Part shown: in pieces, positions 1 to 5,726 of the stretch | Layout of the letters: the number at the start of each line of letters is the position of its first letter | Position numbering within the stretch: position 1 is the stretch's first letter | Assembly (NCBI GenBank): GCA_021783385.1 | Contig: JAJXTX010000107.1 | Span: forward strand, 2,122 to 8,577 | Direction: 5' to 3' | Source: Pseudomonadota bacterium | GTDB lineage: Bacteria > Pseudomonadota > Gammaproteobacteria > Xanthomonadales > Rhodanobacteraceae | DNA: 6,456 nt | The notes under the pieces: generated by a model | Told to the model about the DNA's origin: nothing | The model's database searches: none | Seen by the model: only the letters and a program-made list of their open reading frames with translations | Translations under genes and position numbers: made by a program

Positions 1-3
1 GAT

Positions 4-372
4 TCAGCGCGGCCCGTGCGTGGCGAGCCAGTGGTCCAGATAAGCCTTCAGGGCGAGCGCGTGGTTGTGCTGCTCGTCGCGGGCGGCGTAGAGCAGGGTC
101 ACCGGATGCCGCGCGGCGCGTTCGGCCAGCGGCCGCCAGTGCTCGGCGCTGGCGTCCAGCTCGGCGGCATAACGATGGCGAAAGCCGTCCCAGCGCGCCG
201 GGTCGTGGCCGAACCACTGGCGCAGGGCAGTGGACGGCGCCAGCTCCTTCGCCCACAGATCCAGCGCCAGTGCAGACTTGGCGAGACCGCGCGGCCACAG
301 CCGATCAACCAGCACGCGATAACCGTCGGCCGGATCGGCCGGCACATGGGCGCGTTTCACCGCGAGGCTCAT
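4..372 (-). CDS. DUF488 family protein (YeaO-like), 122 aa
   Basis: A small soluble protein of the DUF488 family, whose biochemical role is not established. The family hallmarks are visible: GYRVLVDRLWPRGL at residues 17-30, LWAKELAPS at 39-47 followed by LRQWFGHDPARW at 50-61, and TLLYAARDEQHNHA at 92-105. The length matches the roughly 115-120 residues usual for YeaO-like proteins, and there is no signal peptide or membrane segment. The ATG at 372 is chosen because it begins the conserved N-terminus and has GGGAG seven bases upstream (380-384). No other start codon lies in frame before the glycosyltransferase stop at 439-441. The gene follows the glycosyltransferase on the same strand after 66 bases and may be co-transcribed. 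Its Shine-Dalgarno lies within a strong predicted RNA hairpin (374-411), so translation may be restrained. Family assignment is secure; function is unknown. Confidence 0.9.
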   Translation of the reverse strand: MSLAVKRAHVPADPADGYRVLVDRLWPRGLAKSALALDLWAKELAPSTALRQWFGHDPARWDGFRHRYAAELDASAEHWRPLAERAARHPVTLLYAARDEQHNHALALKAYLDHWLATHGPR

Positions 373-373
373 G

Positions 374-411
374 GGCGCTCTCCCGCCGGCAGCATGGCCG
401 GCAAGAGCGCC
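374..411 (-). promoter_or_regulatory. RNA hairpin over the DUF488 ribosome binding site
   Basis: Read on the minus strand, the leader folds as an 8-bp outer stem (GGCGCTCT at 411-404 with AGAGCGCC at 381-374), a small internal loop (U opposite GGG), a 6-bp inner stem (GCCGGC with GCCGGC, 402-397 and 390-385) and a 6-base loop (CATGCT). The GGGAG Shine-Dalgarno (384-380) is half in the internal loop and half in the outer stem, and the ATG begins one base after the hairpin. No U-run follows, so this is not a canonical terminator. The pairing is seen in the sequence; a role in translation control is inference. Confidence 0.5.
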
Positions 412-438
412 AGCATATGACGACGACGGGTGCGACGG

Positions 439-1155
439 TCAGAGTTCCTCGATCCGCGTGACCTTGCCGCGGCGCATCAGCCAGGCCACGCCGCGCAGGT
501 CGGCCAGCCCCACCCACAGCCGATCCAGCATGCCGTACTTGGAGACGCCGGCGGTGCGCGGGCGATGGCCCACCGGTACGCTCTGGCTGCGGAAGCCGGC
601 GCGCCTGACCAGCGCGGGCAGGTAGCGGTGCATGTGATCGAAGTAGGGCAGGCGCAGGAACACCTCACGTTCAAACAACTTCAGGCCGCAGCCGGTGTCG
701 GGCGTGGCATCGCGCAGCATGCGCGAGCGCACCGCATTGGCGATCTTCGACGAAAGGCGCTTGTTGAAACTGTCGCGGCGGGTGGTGCGCCAGCCGGCGA
801 ACAGCTGCACCGCGCCCGCGGCCGCATCACGTGCGGCCAGCAGCCTGGGAATGTCGGACGGATCGTTCTGGCCGTCGCCGTCGAGCGTGGCGATCCACGG
901 CGACCTGGCCGCGCGCACACCGTTCCACACCGCCGTGCTCTGGCCGCTGCGGGTAATGTGGTGCAACACGCGCAGCTCCGGATGCACGGCCTTCTGCGCG
1001 GCGAGCACGGCGCGGCTGTCGTCGACCGAATCGTCGTCGACGTAGATCACTTCGTAGTCGACGCGGCCGCGCAGCGCCGTGGCGATCTCGGCGAGCAGCG
1101 AAGGGATGTTGTCGCGCTCGTTGAACACCGGCACGACGACGGACAGTTGCGGCAT
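439..1155 (-). CDS. Glycosyltransferase family 2 (dolichyl-phosphate mannosyltransferase-like), 238 aa
   Basis: A GT-A fold, family 2 glycosyltransferase of the polyprenyl-phosphate sugar synthase type. Such enzymes move a sugar from a nucleotide donor to a lipid phosphate or glycan acceptor at the cytoplasmic face of the inner membrane. The N-terminus SVVVPVFNERDNI (residues 5-17) and VDDDS (39-43) form the nucleotide site. DGDGQNDP (92-99) carries the metal-binding DxD (D92, D94). DTGCGLKLF (153-161) and HRPRTAGVSKYG (197-208) are typical of DPM1/ArnC-like enzymes. The 238 residues cover the catalytic domain only; the C-terminus has a mildly hydrophobic helix (about 213-228) but no clear transmembrane segments, so membrane attachment would be peripheral or through a partner. 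AAAGG lies seven bases before the ATG. It lies 109 bases downstream of parB on the same strand, separated by hairpins, and may have its own weak promoter. Donor and acceptor cannot be read from sequence. Confidence 0.9.
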   Translation of the reverse strand: MPQLSVVVPVFNERDNIPSLLAEIATALRGRVDYEVIYVDDDSVDDSRAVLAAQKAVHPELRVLHHITRSGQSTAVWNGVRAARSPWIATLDGDGQNDPSDIPRLLAARDAAAGAVQLFAGWRTTRRDSFNKRLSSKIANAVRSRMLRDATPDTGCGLKLFEREVFLRLPYFDHMHRYLPALVRRAGFRSQSVPVGHRPRTAGVSKYGMLDRLWVGLADLRGVAWLMRRGKVTRIEEL

Positions 1156-1180
1156 GGGAAGGCCTTTCAGCAGGGACAGA

Positions 1181-1199
1181 TGCCGCGTTCGACGCGGCA
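1181..1199 (-). terminator. Possible parAB terminator hairpin
   Basis: A perfect 8-bp GC-rich stem (TGCCGCGT with ACGCGGCA) and a 3-base loop lie between the parB stop and the glycosyltransferase start. On the minus strand it is followed by TCTGTCCC, a poor U-tract, so termination would be partial at best. It could equally be a transcript-stabilising 3' structure for parB or part of the glycosyltransferase leader. Confidence 0.35.
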
Positions 1200-1215
1200 G
1201 TGGCGCAGTTTAATG

Positions 1216-1260
1216 CCTGGCGCCCACGCTGTTGCTGCCTGTTGCGGATTCCGCGCCAGG
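1216..1260. repeat. 8-bp inverted repeat just after parB
   Basis: CCTGGCGC (1216-1223) and GCGCCAGG (1253-1260) are exact reverse complements separated by 29 bases, beginning five bases after the parB stop codon. On the parB transcript this would make a long-loop hairpin ahead of the tighter hairpin at 1181-1199. It lies wholly outside coding sequence. Function is unknown; it may mark the 3' end of the parAB message. Confidence 0.4.
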
Positions 1261-1264
1261 GGTG

Positions 1265-2134
1265 TCAGCGGATCTTGCCGAGGATGCCTTCCAGCTCGTC
1301 GTTGCTGTGGTAGTGGATCACCAGCTTGCCGCGACCACCGCGCCCCTGCGCCAGCTCGACCCGGGTGGCGAAACGCTCGGCCAGCTGGCGTTCGAGGTCG
1401 GCGATGTTGGGGTCGCGCGCGGGTGCGCGGCGGACCTTGCCCGGCGGCAGGCTCTGCGCGCGGCGCGCCGCTTCTTCCAGCTCGCGCACGCTCCACTGCT
1501 TGCGCGCGGCCTCCAGCGCCAGCCGCTCGGCCTCGTGTTCGGGCAGGGTCAGCAGGCAGCGCGCGTGGCCCATGTCCAGCTTGCCCTCGTCCAGCAACTG
1601 CTTGATCGAGGGCGGCAGCTCGGTCAGCCGCAGCAGGTTGGACACCGCCGCGCGCGAGCGGCCGACGGCGTCCGCCGCCTGCTGGTGGGTGAGGTCGAAA
1701 TCGTCGATCAGGCGCTTCAGCGCATCGGCTTCCTCCAGCGGACTGAGATCCTCGCGCTGGATGTTCTCGATCAGCGCCATCGCCGGCACCGAAGCCTCCG
1801 GTACCTGCTTGACGAGTGCCGGCAGCTCGCTCAGCTGGGCGCGCTGCGCCGCACGCCAGCGGCGCTCGCCGGCGATCAGCTCGTAGCTGTTCTTGCCGAG
1901 CGCGCGCACCACCACCGGCTGGATCAGGCCCTGTGCCTTGATCGACGCGGCCAGCTCGTCCAGCGCCTCGTCGTTCCAGTGCCGCCGCGGCTGGTACTTG
2001 CCCGGCTGGATCTGCTGGATCGGCAGCATGCGCAGCTCGCCCTCCTGCTCCAGCACCGACGGCGCGGCTTCGCCGGCGCCACCGAGCAGGGCGTCGAGCC
2101 CGCGTCCAAGCCCACGTTTCTTTGCAACGGCCAT
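1265..2134 (-). CDS. parB: Chromosome-partitioning protein ParB, 289 aa
   Basis: A CTP-dependent DNA-sliding clamp that loads at parS sites, spreads along DNA, recruits condensin and stimulates ParA ATPase to segregate the replication origin. The N-terminal RGLGRGLDALL (residues 7-17) is the conserved arginine-bearing ParA-interaction peptide. The CTP-binding domain shows QPRRHW (48-53), GERRWRA (89-95) and ENIQREDL (123-130). The parS-reading helix-turn-helix is at about 148-170 (LTHQQAADAVGRSRAAVSNLL). The C-terminal dimer domain spans about 245-289. The length is normal for chromosomal ParB. The ATG has AGGA six bases upstream, inside the end of parA, and only two bases separate it from the parA TAA, so the two are translationally coupled. 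No parS site is evident in this window, so its loading sites must lie elsewhere. Confidence 0.97.
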   Translation of the reverse strand: MAVAKKRGLGRGLDALLGGAGEAAPSVLEQEGELRMLPIQQIQPGKYQPRRHWNDEALDELAASIKAQGLIQPVVVRALGKNSYELIAGERRWRAAQRAQLSELPALVKQVPEASVPAMALIENIQREDLSPLEEADALKRLIDDFDLTHQQAADAVGRSRAAVSNLLRLTELPPSIKQLLDEGKLDMGHARCLLTLPEHEAERLALEAARKQWSVRELEEAARRAQSLPPGKVRRAPARDPNIADLERQLAERFATRVELAQGRGGRGKLVIHYHSNDELEGILGKIR

Positions 2135-2136
2135 GC

Positions 2137-2988
2137 TTATTCCTGCGGAAGGTCGGCGACCGCGGCGAGCGCCGCGGCGAGGTCGTGATCGTCGGGCTCG
2201 GCCACCGCCGCGCTGCCCGCGGCGTGCTGGCGTCCGCGCCGGATCACCTCGCCGGCGAGGCCGATGTAGGCGATCGCCCCGCGCGAGCTGCGGTCATACA
2301 GATGGATCGGCTGACCATGGCTGGGCGCCTCGGCCAGCCGCACATTGCGCGGGATGATCGAGCGCAGCACCTTGTCGCCGAAGTGCTGGGTGAGCTGCGC
2401 GGACACCTCGTTGCCGAGGTTGTTGCGCACGTCGTACATGGTGCGCAGCAGGCCTTCGATCTCCAGCTGCGGGTTCAGCCGATGGCGCACCGCCTTGACC
2501 GTGTCGAGCAGGCTGGACAGGCCTTCCAGCGCGAAGTATTCGCACTGCACCGGAATCAGCACGCCATGGGCGGCGGTCAGCGCGTTCAGCGTAAGCAGGT
2601 TCAGCGACGGCGGGCAGTCGATCAGTATGGTGTCGTAGTTGGCCGCGATTTTCGCCAGCTGTTCCTTCAGCCGGTGCTCGCGCGCCAGTGCATCCATCAG
2701 CTTGAGCTCGGCCGCGGTGAGGTCACCGTTGCCGGGCAGCAGATCGTAGTGGGCGGGGGTCGGCACGATCGCATCGGCGATGGCGGCCTCTTCCAGCAGC
2801 ACGTCGCAGCCGTTCGGCCGCGCCTCGCGCTTGTTGATGCCCGAGGCCATCGTGGCGTTGCCCTGCGGATCCAGGTCGACCAGCAATACCTTGCGCTTCG
2901 CGGCGGCCAGCGCAGCGGCGAGGTTGACGGCAGTGGTGGTCTTGCCGACGCCGCCCTTCTGGTTGGCGACAGCGATGATGCGGGCCAT
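2137..2988 (-). CDS. parA: Chromosome-partitioning ATPase ParA (Soj-like), 283 aa
   Basis: A deviant Walker-type ATPase that forms an ATP-bound dimer on the nucleoid; its ParB-stimulated release pulls ParB-parS complexes apart. The deviant Walker A is KGGVGKTT (residues 11-18, signature lysine K11, catalytic-loop lysine K16). The A' box is LVDLDPQGN (36-44, D40) and Walker B is ILIDCPPSL (121-129, D124). IIPRNVRLAEAPSHG (211-225) is a standard ParA block. There is no N-terminal HTH, so this is the small chromosomal type rather than the autorepressing plasmid type. From about residue 252 there is an alanine-rich, acidic tail that makes it somewhat longer than the usual 255-265 residues. The start is fixed by the MARIIAVANQKGG N-terminus, although no good Shine-Dalgarno precedes it. 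The sugar ABC ATPase gene lies 89 bases upstream on the same strand, where rsmG is the expected neighbour. Confidence 0.97.
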   Translation of the reverse strand: MARIIAVANQKGGVGKTTTAVNLAAALAAAKRKVLLVDLDPQGNATMASGINKREARPNGCDVLLEEAAIADAIVPTPAHYDLLPGNGDLTAAELKLMDALAREHRLKEQLAKIAANYDTILIDCPPSLNLLTLNALTAAHGVLIPVQCEYFALEGLSSLLDTVKAVRHRLNPQLEIEGLLRTMYDVRNNLGNEVSAQLTQHFGDKVLRSIIPRNVRLAEAPSHGQPIHLYDRSSRGAIAYIGLAGEVIRRGRQHAAGSAAVAEPDDHDLAAALAAVADLPQE

Positions 2989-3077
2989 GGATGGATAGCT
3001 ACCGGACGCAGGAGAGCTGCAGTGTAATGCGTCGTTACGGTGCGCGCTGCGCGGCCGCCACGCACCCGGGCGGCGTC
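2989..3077 (-). other. Intergenic leader of parA with a weak hairpin
   Basis: These 89 bases separate the ABC ATPase stop from parA. A GCCGCC/GGCGGC inverted repeat (3054-3059 and 3069-3074, 9-base loop) follows the ATPase stop but has no U-run on the minus strand, so it is at best a weak terminator. A TACACT sequence (minus strand, 3026-3021) could serve as a -10 box for parA, but no convincing -35 stands 16-18 bases upstream. The 20 bases before the parA ATG have no close Shine-Dalgarno. Whether parA has its own promoter here or relies partly on readthrough cannot be decided from sequence. Confidence 0.3.
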
Positions 3078-4169
3078 TCAGCCGCCGATGCGCTGGCCGC
3101 TGCCGCCGTCGAACAGGTGCAGCCGCTCCGCCGCCACGCCCAGCGCCAGCTCGCTGCCCGGCTCCGGCAGCGCCCGCGGCGACACCCGCGACACCAGCGC
3201 CTGGCTGCCATGGCGCAGGTGCAGGAAGACCTCGTTGCCGACCGGCTCGATCGCCTCCAGCCGCGCGCGCAGCGCGATCCCGCCGGTCGCCTGCGGCTGC
3301 AGGTCCTCCGGGCGGATGCCCAGCACCACCTCACGCTCGCCCCACGGCTGCCACGCGGCCGCCTGCGGCGGCTGGCCCAGCGCGATCTCGCCCTGCGCCG
3401 TGGCAAGCGTGCAACCGGCCTCGAAGCGCAGCGTGCCGCGCAGCAGATTCATCGCCGGGCTGCCGACAAAGCCGGCGACGAACAGGTTGGCCGGGCGCTG
3501 ATACAGATTCATCGGTGTGTCGATCTGCTGGATCACGCCGCCGTCGAGCACCACGATGCGCTGGCCCAGTGTCATCGCCTCGATCTGGTCGTGGGTGACA
3601 TAGACCATGGTGGCCTTGAGCTGGCGGTGCAGCCGCGCGATCTCCAGCCGCATCGACAGCCGCAGCCTGGCGTCCAGGTTGGACAGCGGCTCGTCCAGCA
3701 GGAACACTTTCGGATCGCGCACCAGCGCACGCCCCAGCGCCACCCGCTGACGCTGGCCGCCGGACAACGCAGCCGGCCGCGCATCAAGCCGCTGCTCGAG
3801 CCCCAGGGTGGTGGCCGCCGCCTGCACGCGCAGCGCGATCTCCGCCGCCGGCAGCCCGCGCAGGCGCAGTCCGAAGCCGAGGTTCTCGGCTACCGTCATG
3901 TGCGGGTAGAGCGCGTAGTTCTGGAACACCATCGCGATGTCGCGATCCTTCGGGGCGACCTCGTTGACCACGCGGTCGTCGATGCTGAGGGTGCCGCCGC
4001 TGATCGTTTCCAGCCCGGCGATCATCCGCAGCAGGGTGGTCTTGCCGCAGCCCGAAGGGCCCACCAGCACCAGCAGTTCGCCATCGCCGATCTCGAAGCT
4101 GGCGCCGGCCACGCCCACCTGGCCGTTGGGGTAGACCTTGCGCAGCTGCTGCAGACGTACGGTGGCCAT
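3078..4169 (-). CDS. Sugar ABC transporter ATP-binding protein, MalK/UgpC/MsmX type, 363 aa
   Basis: The ATPase subunit of a CUT1-type sugar importer, which drives carbohydrate uptake from the inner face of the membrane. In order: Walker A GPSGCGKTT (residues 37-45), Q-loop Q83 in VFQNYALYPHMTV, signature LSGGQRQRVALGRAL (135-149), Walker B VFLLDEP (155-161), D-loop SNLDA (163-167) and switch histidine H193 in VTHDQ. GFVGSPAMNLL (233-243) leads into the C-terminal TOBE/OB regulatory domain with LGIRPEDL (283-290). All catalytic residues are present and the length is normal. The ATG at 4169 is preferred to the GTG six bases upstream (4175), because GGGAG (4175-4179) then stands five bases before the start and would overlap the GTG. 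No permease or binding protein is in the window, so it may serve transporters encoded elsewhere. Automatic pipelines often call this family ugpC, but glycerol-3-phosphate is not supported; beta-glucosides fit better from the neighbouring glucosidase. Confidence 0.93.
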   Translation of the reverse strand: MATVRLQQLRKVYPNGQVGVAGASFEIGDGELLVLVGPSGCGKTTLLRMIAGLETISGGTLSIDDRVVNEVAPKDRDIAMVFQNYALYPHMTVAENLGFGLRLRGLPAAEIALRVQAAATTLGLEQRLDARPAALSGGQRQRVALGRALVRDPKVFLLDEPLSNLDARLRLSMRLEIARLHRQLKATMVYVTHDQIEAMTLGQRIVVLDGGVIQQIDTPMNLYQRPANLFVAGFVGSPAMNLLRGTLRFEAGCTLATAQGEIALGQPPQAAAWQPWGEREVVLGIRPEDLQPQATGGIALRARLEAIEPVGNEVFLHLRHGSQALVSRVSPRALPEPGSELALGVAAERLHLFDGGSGQRIGG

Positions 4170-4198
4170 CAACACTCCCGCTGCGGGTGGCCGTCAGG

Positions 4199-4211
4199 GC
4201 CGGATTCCGGC
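4199..4211. repeat. Short hairpin in the ABC ATPase leader
   Basis: GCCGG ATT CCGGC forms a 5-bp stem with a 3-base loop, in the predicted 5' leader of the ABC ATPase transcript and upstream of the predicted glucosidase promoter. It is short and could be chance in DNA this GC-rich. Confidence 0.25.
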
Positions 4212-4227
4212 GAAGCATGCGCTTGTC

Positions 4228-4256
4228 TGCACATCGGCGGAGGGTTGGGCTATTCT
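4228..4256 (+). promoter_or_regulatory. Putative sigma-70 promoter of the beta-glucosidase gene
   Basis: TGCACA (4228-4233, 4 of 6 matches to TTGACA) and TATTCT (4251-4256, 4 of 6 to TATAAT) are separated by 17 bases. Transcription would start near 4263, inside the LacI-type palindrome, giving a leader of about 40 bases. This geometry, with an operator over the start site, is typical of repression. No start site has been measured. Confidence 0.4.
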
Positions 4257-4279
4257 GCCGATGTAATCGTTTACAGCAA
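4252..4279 (-). promoter_or_regulatory. Putative divergent promoter of the ABC ATPase gene
   Basis: On the minus strand TTGCTG (4279-4274, 3 of 6 to TTGACA) and CAGAAT (4257-4252, 4 of 6 to TATAAT) are spaced by 16 bases. The -10 overlaps the opposing -10 of the glucosidase promoter, so the two could not be occupied by polymerase at once. The spacer is largely filled by the LacI-type palindrome. The match is weak and rests partly on context. Confidence 0.3.
4262..4275. promoter_or_regulatory. LacI-family operator palindrome
   Basis: TGTAATCGTTTACA pairs at six of its seven positions about a central CG, with one mismatch. It closely resembles the TGTAAACGTTTACA-like sites of LacI/GalR repressors, which typically have a central CG read by the hinge helices. 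It lies at the predicted start of the glucosidase promoter and overlaps the -35 and spacer of the ATPase promoter, so one bound repressor could silence both genes. No LacI-family gene is in the window, so the regulator would be encoded elsewhere. The palindrome is seen; repressor identity and inducer are inference. Confidence 0.65.
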
Positions 4280-4303
4280 GCGTTTTGAATCGCAGGGAGC
4301 CTC

Positions 4304-5704
4304 ATGACCGGCCGCAGCTTTCGTTTTCCTGACGGTTTCCACTGGGGCGCCGCCACTTCGGCCTATCAGATCGAAGGCTCGCCTCTGGCCGACGGCGCCG
4401 GCCCCAGCATCTGGCAGCGCTTCGCCCACACCCCCGGCATGATGCACAACGGCGACACCGGCGACCTCGCCTGCGACCATTACCGGCGCTACCGGGACGA
4501 CGTGCAGCTGATGCGCGCGCTGGGCCTGCAGGGTTACCGCTTCAGCATCAACTGGGCGCGCGTGCTGCCCGAGGGCACCGGCCGGGTCAATCCGCAGGGA
4601 CTGGACTTCTATTCGCGGTTGGTCGACGAATTGCTGGAAAACGGCATCGTGCCGAATGCCACGCTGTTCCACTGGGATCTGCCGGCCGCGCTGGACGATC
4701 GCGGCGGCTGGCTCAACCGCGACAGCGCGCACTGGTTCGCCGAATACGCCGCGGTGATGTTCAAGGCGCTGGACGACCGGGTGCCGCGCTGGACCACGCT
4801 CAACGAGCCGTGGGTGGTCACCGATGGCGGCTACCTGCATGGCGCGCTGGCACCCGGCCACCGCAACAAGTTCGAGGCGCCGATCGCCGCGCACAACCTG
4901 ATGCGCGCCAGCGGCGCGGGCATCCAGGCGTACCGCGCGCACGGCCGGCACGAGATCGGCGTGGTGTTCAACATCGAGCCGAAGTACCCGGCGTCGGACA
5001 GCGCCGCGGACCTTGCCGCCACCCGCCGCGCGCACGCCTACATGAACCAGCAGTTTGCCGACCCGGCGCTGCTCGGCAGCTATCCGCCCGAGCTGAAGGA
5101 GGTCTTCGGCAAGGCGTGGCCGGATTTTCCCGCGGATGATTTCAAACTCACCCGGCAGCCGGTCGACTTCGTCGGCATCAACTATTACACCCGCGCCGTG
5201 GTGCGGCACGACACGCACGCCTATCCGCTGCAGGCGCTGCCGGTGCGCCAGCCCAACCGCACGTATACCGAAACCGGCTGGGAAGTGTTCGCGCAGGGCC
5301 TGACCGACACGCTGACCGGCTTCAAGGATCGCTACGGCGACATCCCGCTGTACATCACCGAAAATGGCTCCGCGTTCTACGATCCGCCGGTCGTCGAGGG
5401 CGGCGTGCTGGAGGATCCGCTGCGCTGCGACTATCTGCGCAAGCACCTCAAGGCGCTGCACCGCGCGATCGCGGCCGGCGTGGATGTGCGCGGCTATTAC
5501 GCGTGGTCGCTGATGGACAACCTCGAATGGTCGCTGGGATTTTCCAAGCGCTTCGGGCTGTATCACGTCGACTTCGCCACCCAGCAGCGCACGCCCAAGG
5601 CCAGCGCCAGGCTCTACGCGCAGGTGATCGAGAGCCACGGCAGCGTGCTGGACGAGCCGGAGCGCCCTGCGGGAGCGGCTACAGCCGCGATGCCTTTGCC
5701 TTGA
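4304..5704 (+). CDS. Glycoside hydrolase family 1 beta-glucosidase, 466 aa
   Basis: A retaining (beta/alpha)8-barrel enzyme that releases the terminal beta-linked sugar from cellobiose or other beta-glucosides. The N-terminal GH1 signature is FRFPDGFHWGAATSAYQIEG (residues 6-25; Q22 binds the glycone). LFHWDLP (121-127, H123) and TLNEPWV (165-171) follow, with N167 and the acid/base E168. The nucleophile is E353 in YITENGSAF. WSLMDNLEW (401-409) supplies E408 and W409 of the -1 subsite. There is no signal peptide, so it acts in the cytoplasm on imported substrate. AGGGAG stands four bases before the ATG. The last residues (about 455-466, PAGAATAAMPLP) are not GH1-like: they are encoded by a REP element (5671-5690) and the bases after it, which also supply the stop codon. 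It is divergent from a sugar ABC ATPase and shares a LacI-type operator with it. Activity on beta-galactosides or beta-fucosides is also common in GH1 and cannot be excluded. Confidence 0.96.
   Translation: MTGRSFRFPDGFHWGAATSAYQIEGSPLADGAGPSIWQRFAHTPGMMHNGDTGDLACDHYRRYRDDVQLMRALGLQGYRFSINWARVLPEGTGRVNPQGLDFYSRLVDELLENGIVPNATLFHWDLPAALDDRGGWLNRDSAHWFAEYAAVMFKALDDRVPRWTTLNEPWVVTDGGYLHGALAPGHRNKFEAPIAAHNLMRASGAGIQAYRAHGRHEIGVVFNIEPKYPASDSAADLAATRRAHAYMNQQFADPALLGSYPPELKEVFGKAWPDFPADDFKLTRQPVDFVGINYYTRAVVRHDTHAYPLQALPVRQPNRTYTETGWEVFAQGLTDTLTGFKDRYGDIPLYITENGSAFYDPPVVEGGVLEDPLRCDYLRKHLKALHRAIAAGVDVRGYYAWSLMDNLEWSLGFSKRFGLYHVDFATQQRTPKASARLYAQVIESHGSVLDEPERPAGAATAAMPLP
5671..5690 (+). repeat. REP element, left arm of a REPIN
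   Basis: GGGAGCGGCTACAGCCGCGA contains a GCGGC/GCCGC stem with a 4-base loop. It belongs to the GGAGCGGCTnnAGCCGCGA-type REP sequences scattered through Xanthomonadaceae and relatives and thought to be moved by RAYT (TnpA-REP) transposases. It lies inside the end of the glucosidase reading frame (codons 456-463). No RAYT gene is in the window. Confidence 0.75.
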
Positions 5705-5726
5705 TCTGAAGCCACGCCAGCAGCGG

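Noticed and set aside
354..366. GTTTCAC half-site at the start of the DUF488 gene, considered as parS
   Set aside because: Only the left half matches; the right half has almost no agreement with the palindrome.
370..441. Glycosyltransferase and DUF488 genes share a reading frame and are separated by one TGA and 22 sense codons, suggesting a broken fusion or readthrough
   Set aside because: Both proteins have family-typical ends, the DUF488 ATG has its own Shine-Dalgarno, and the codons between encode nothing recognisable. One in three neighbouring gene pairs will share a frame by chance.
820..838. The only CACGTG in the window, within GGCCGCA-TCACG-TGCGGCC, considered as a parS site or structural element
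   Set aside because: The bases flanking the core do not match parS (GTTTCACGTGAAAC), and it lies inside conserved glycosyltransferase coding sequence. The hairpin is likely a by-product of GC-rich codons.
430..1605. 391-codon open frame on the plus strand opposite the glycosyltransferase and the end of parB
   Set aside because: It spans two real genes and a gap with hairpins, shows no domain and has the composition of an antisense shadow.
4277..4287. CAAGCGTTTTG beside the LacI-type palindrome, considered as a second operator
   Set aside because: Only the central CG and two flanking pairs are symmetric, and 13-bp centre spacing would put the two sites on nearly opposite faces of the helix.
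2991..4307. 438-codon open frame on the plus strand opposite the ABC ATPase
   Set aside because: It is antisense to a gene with intact Walker A, signature and Walker B motifs, and its product is rich in Arg, Gln, His and Leu, as expected of a codon-bias shadow.
4665..4680. parS-like sequence TGTTCCACTGGGATCT, matching 12 of 16 bases of TGTTCCACGTGGAACA
   Set aside because: It encodes the conserved GH1 motif LFHWDL, which explains the matching bases. The central CACGTG is broken and the right half is poor.
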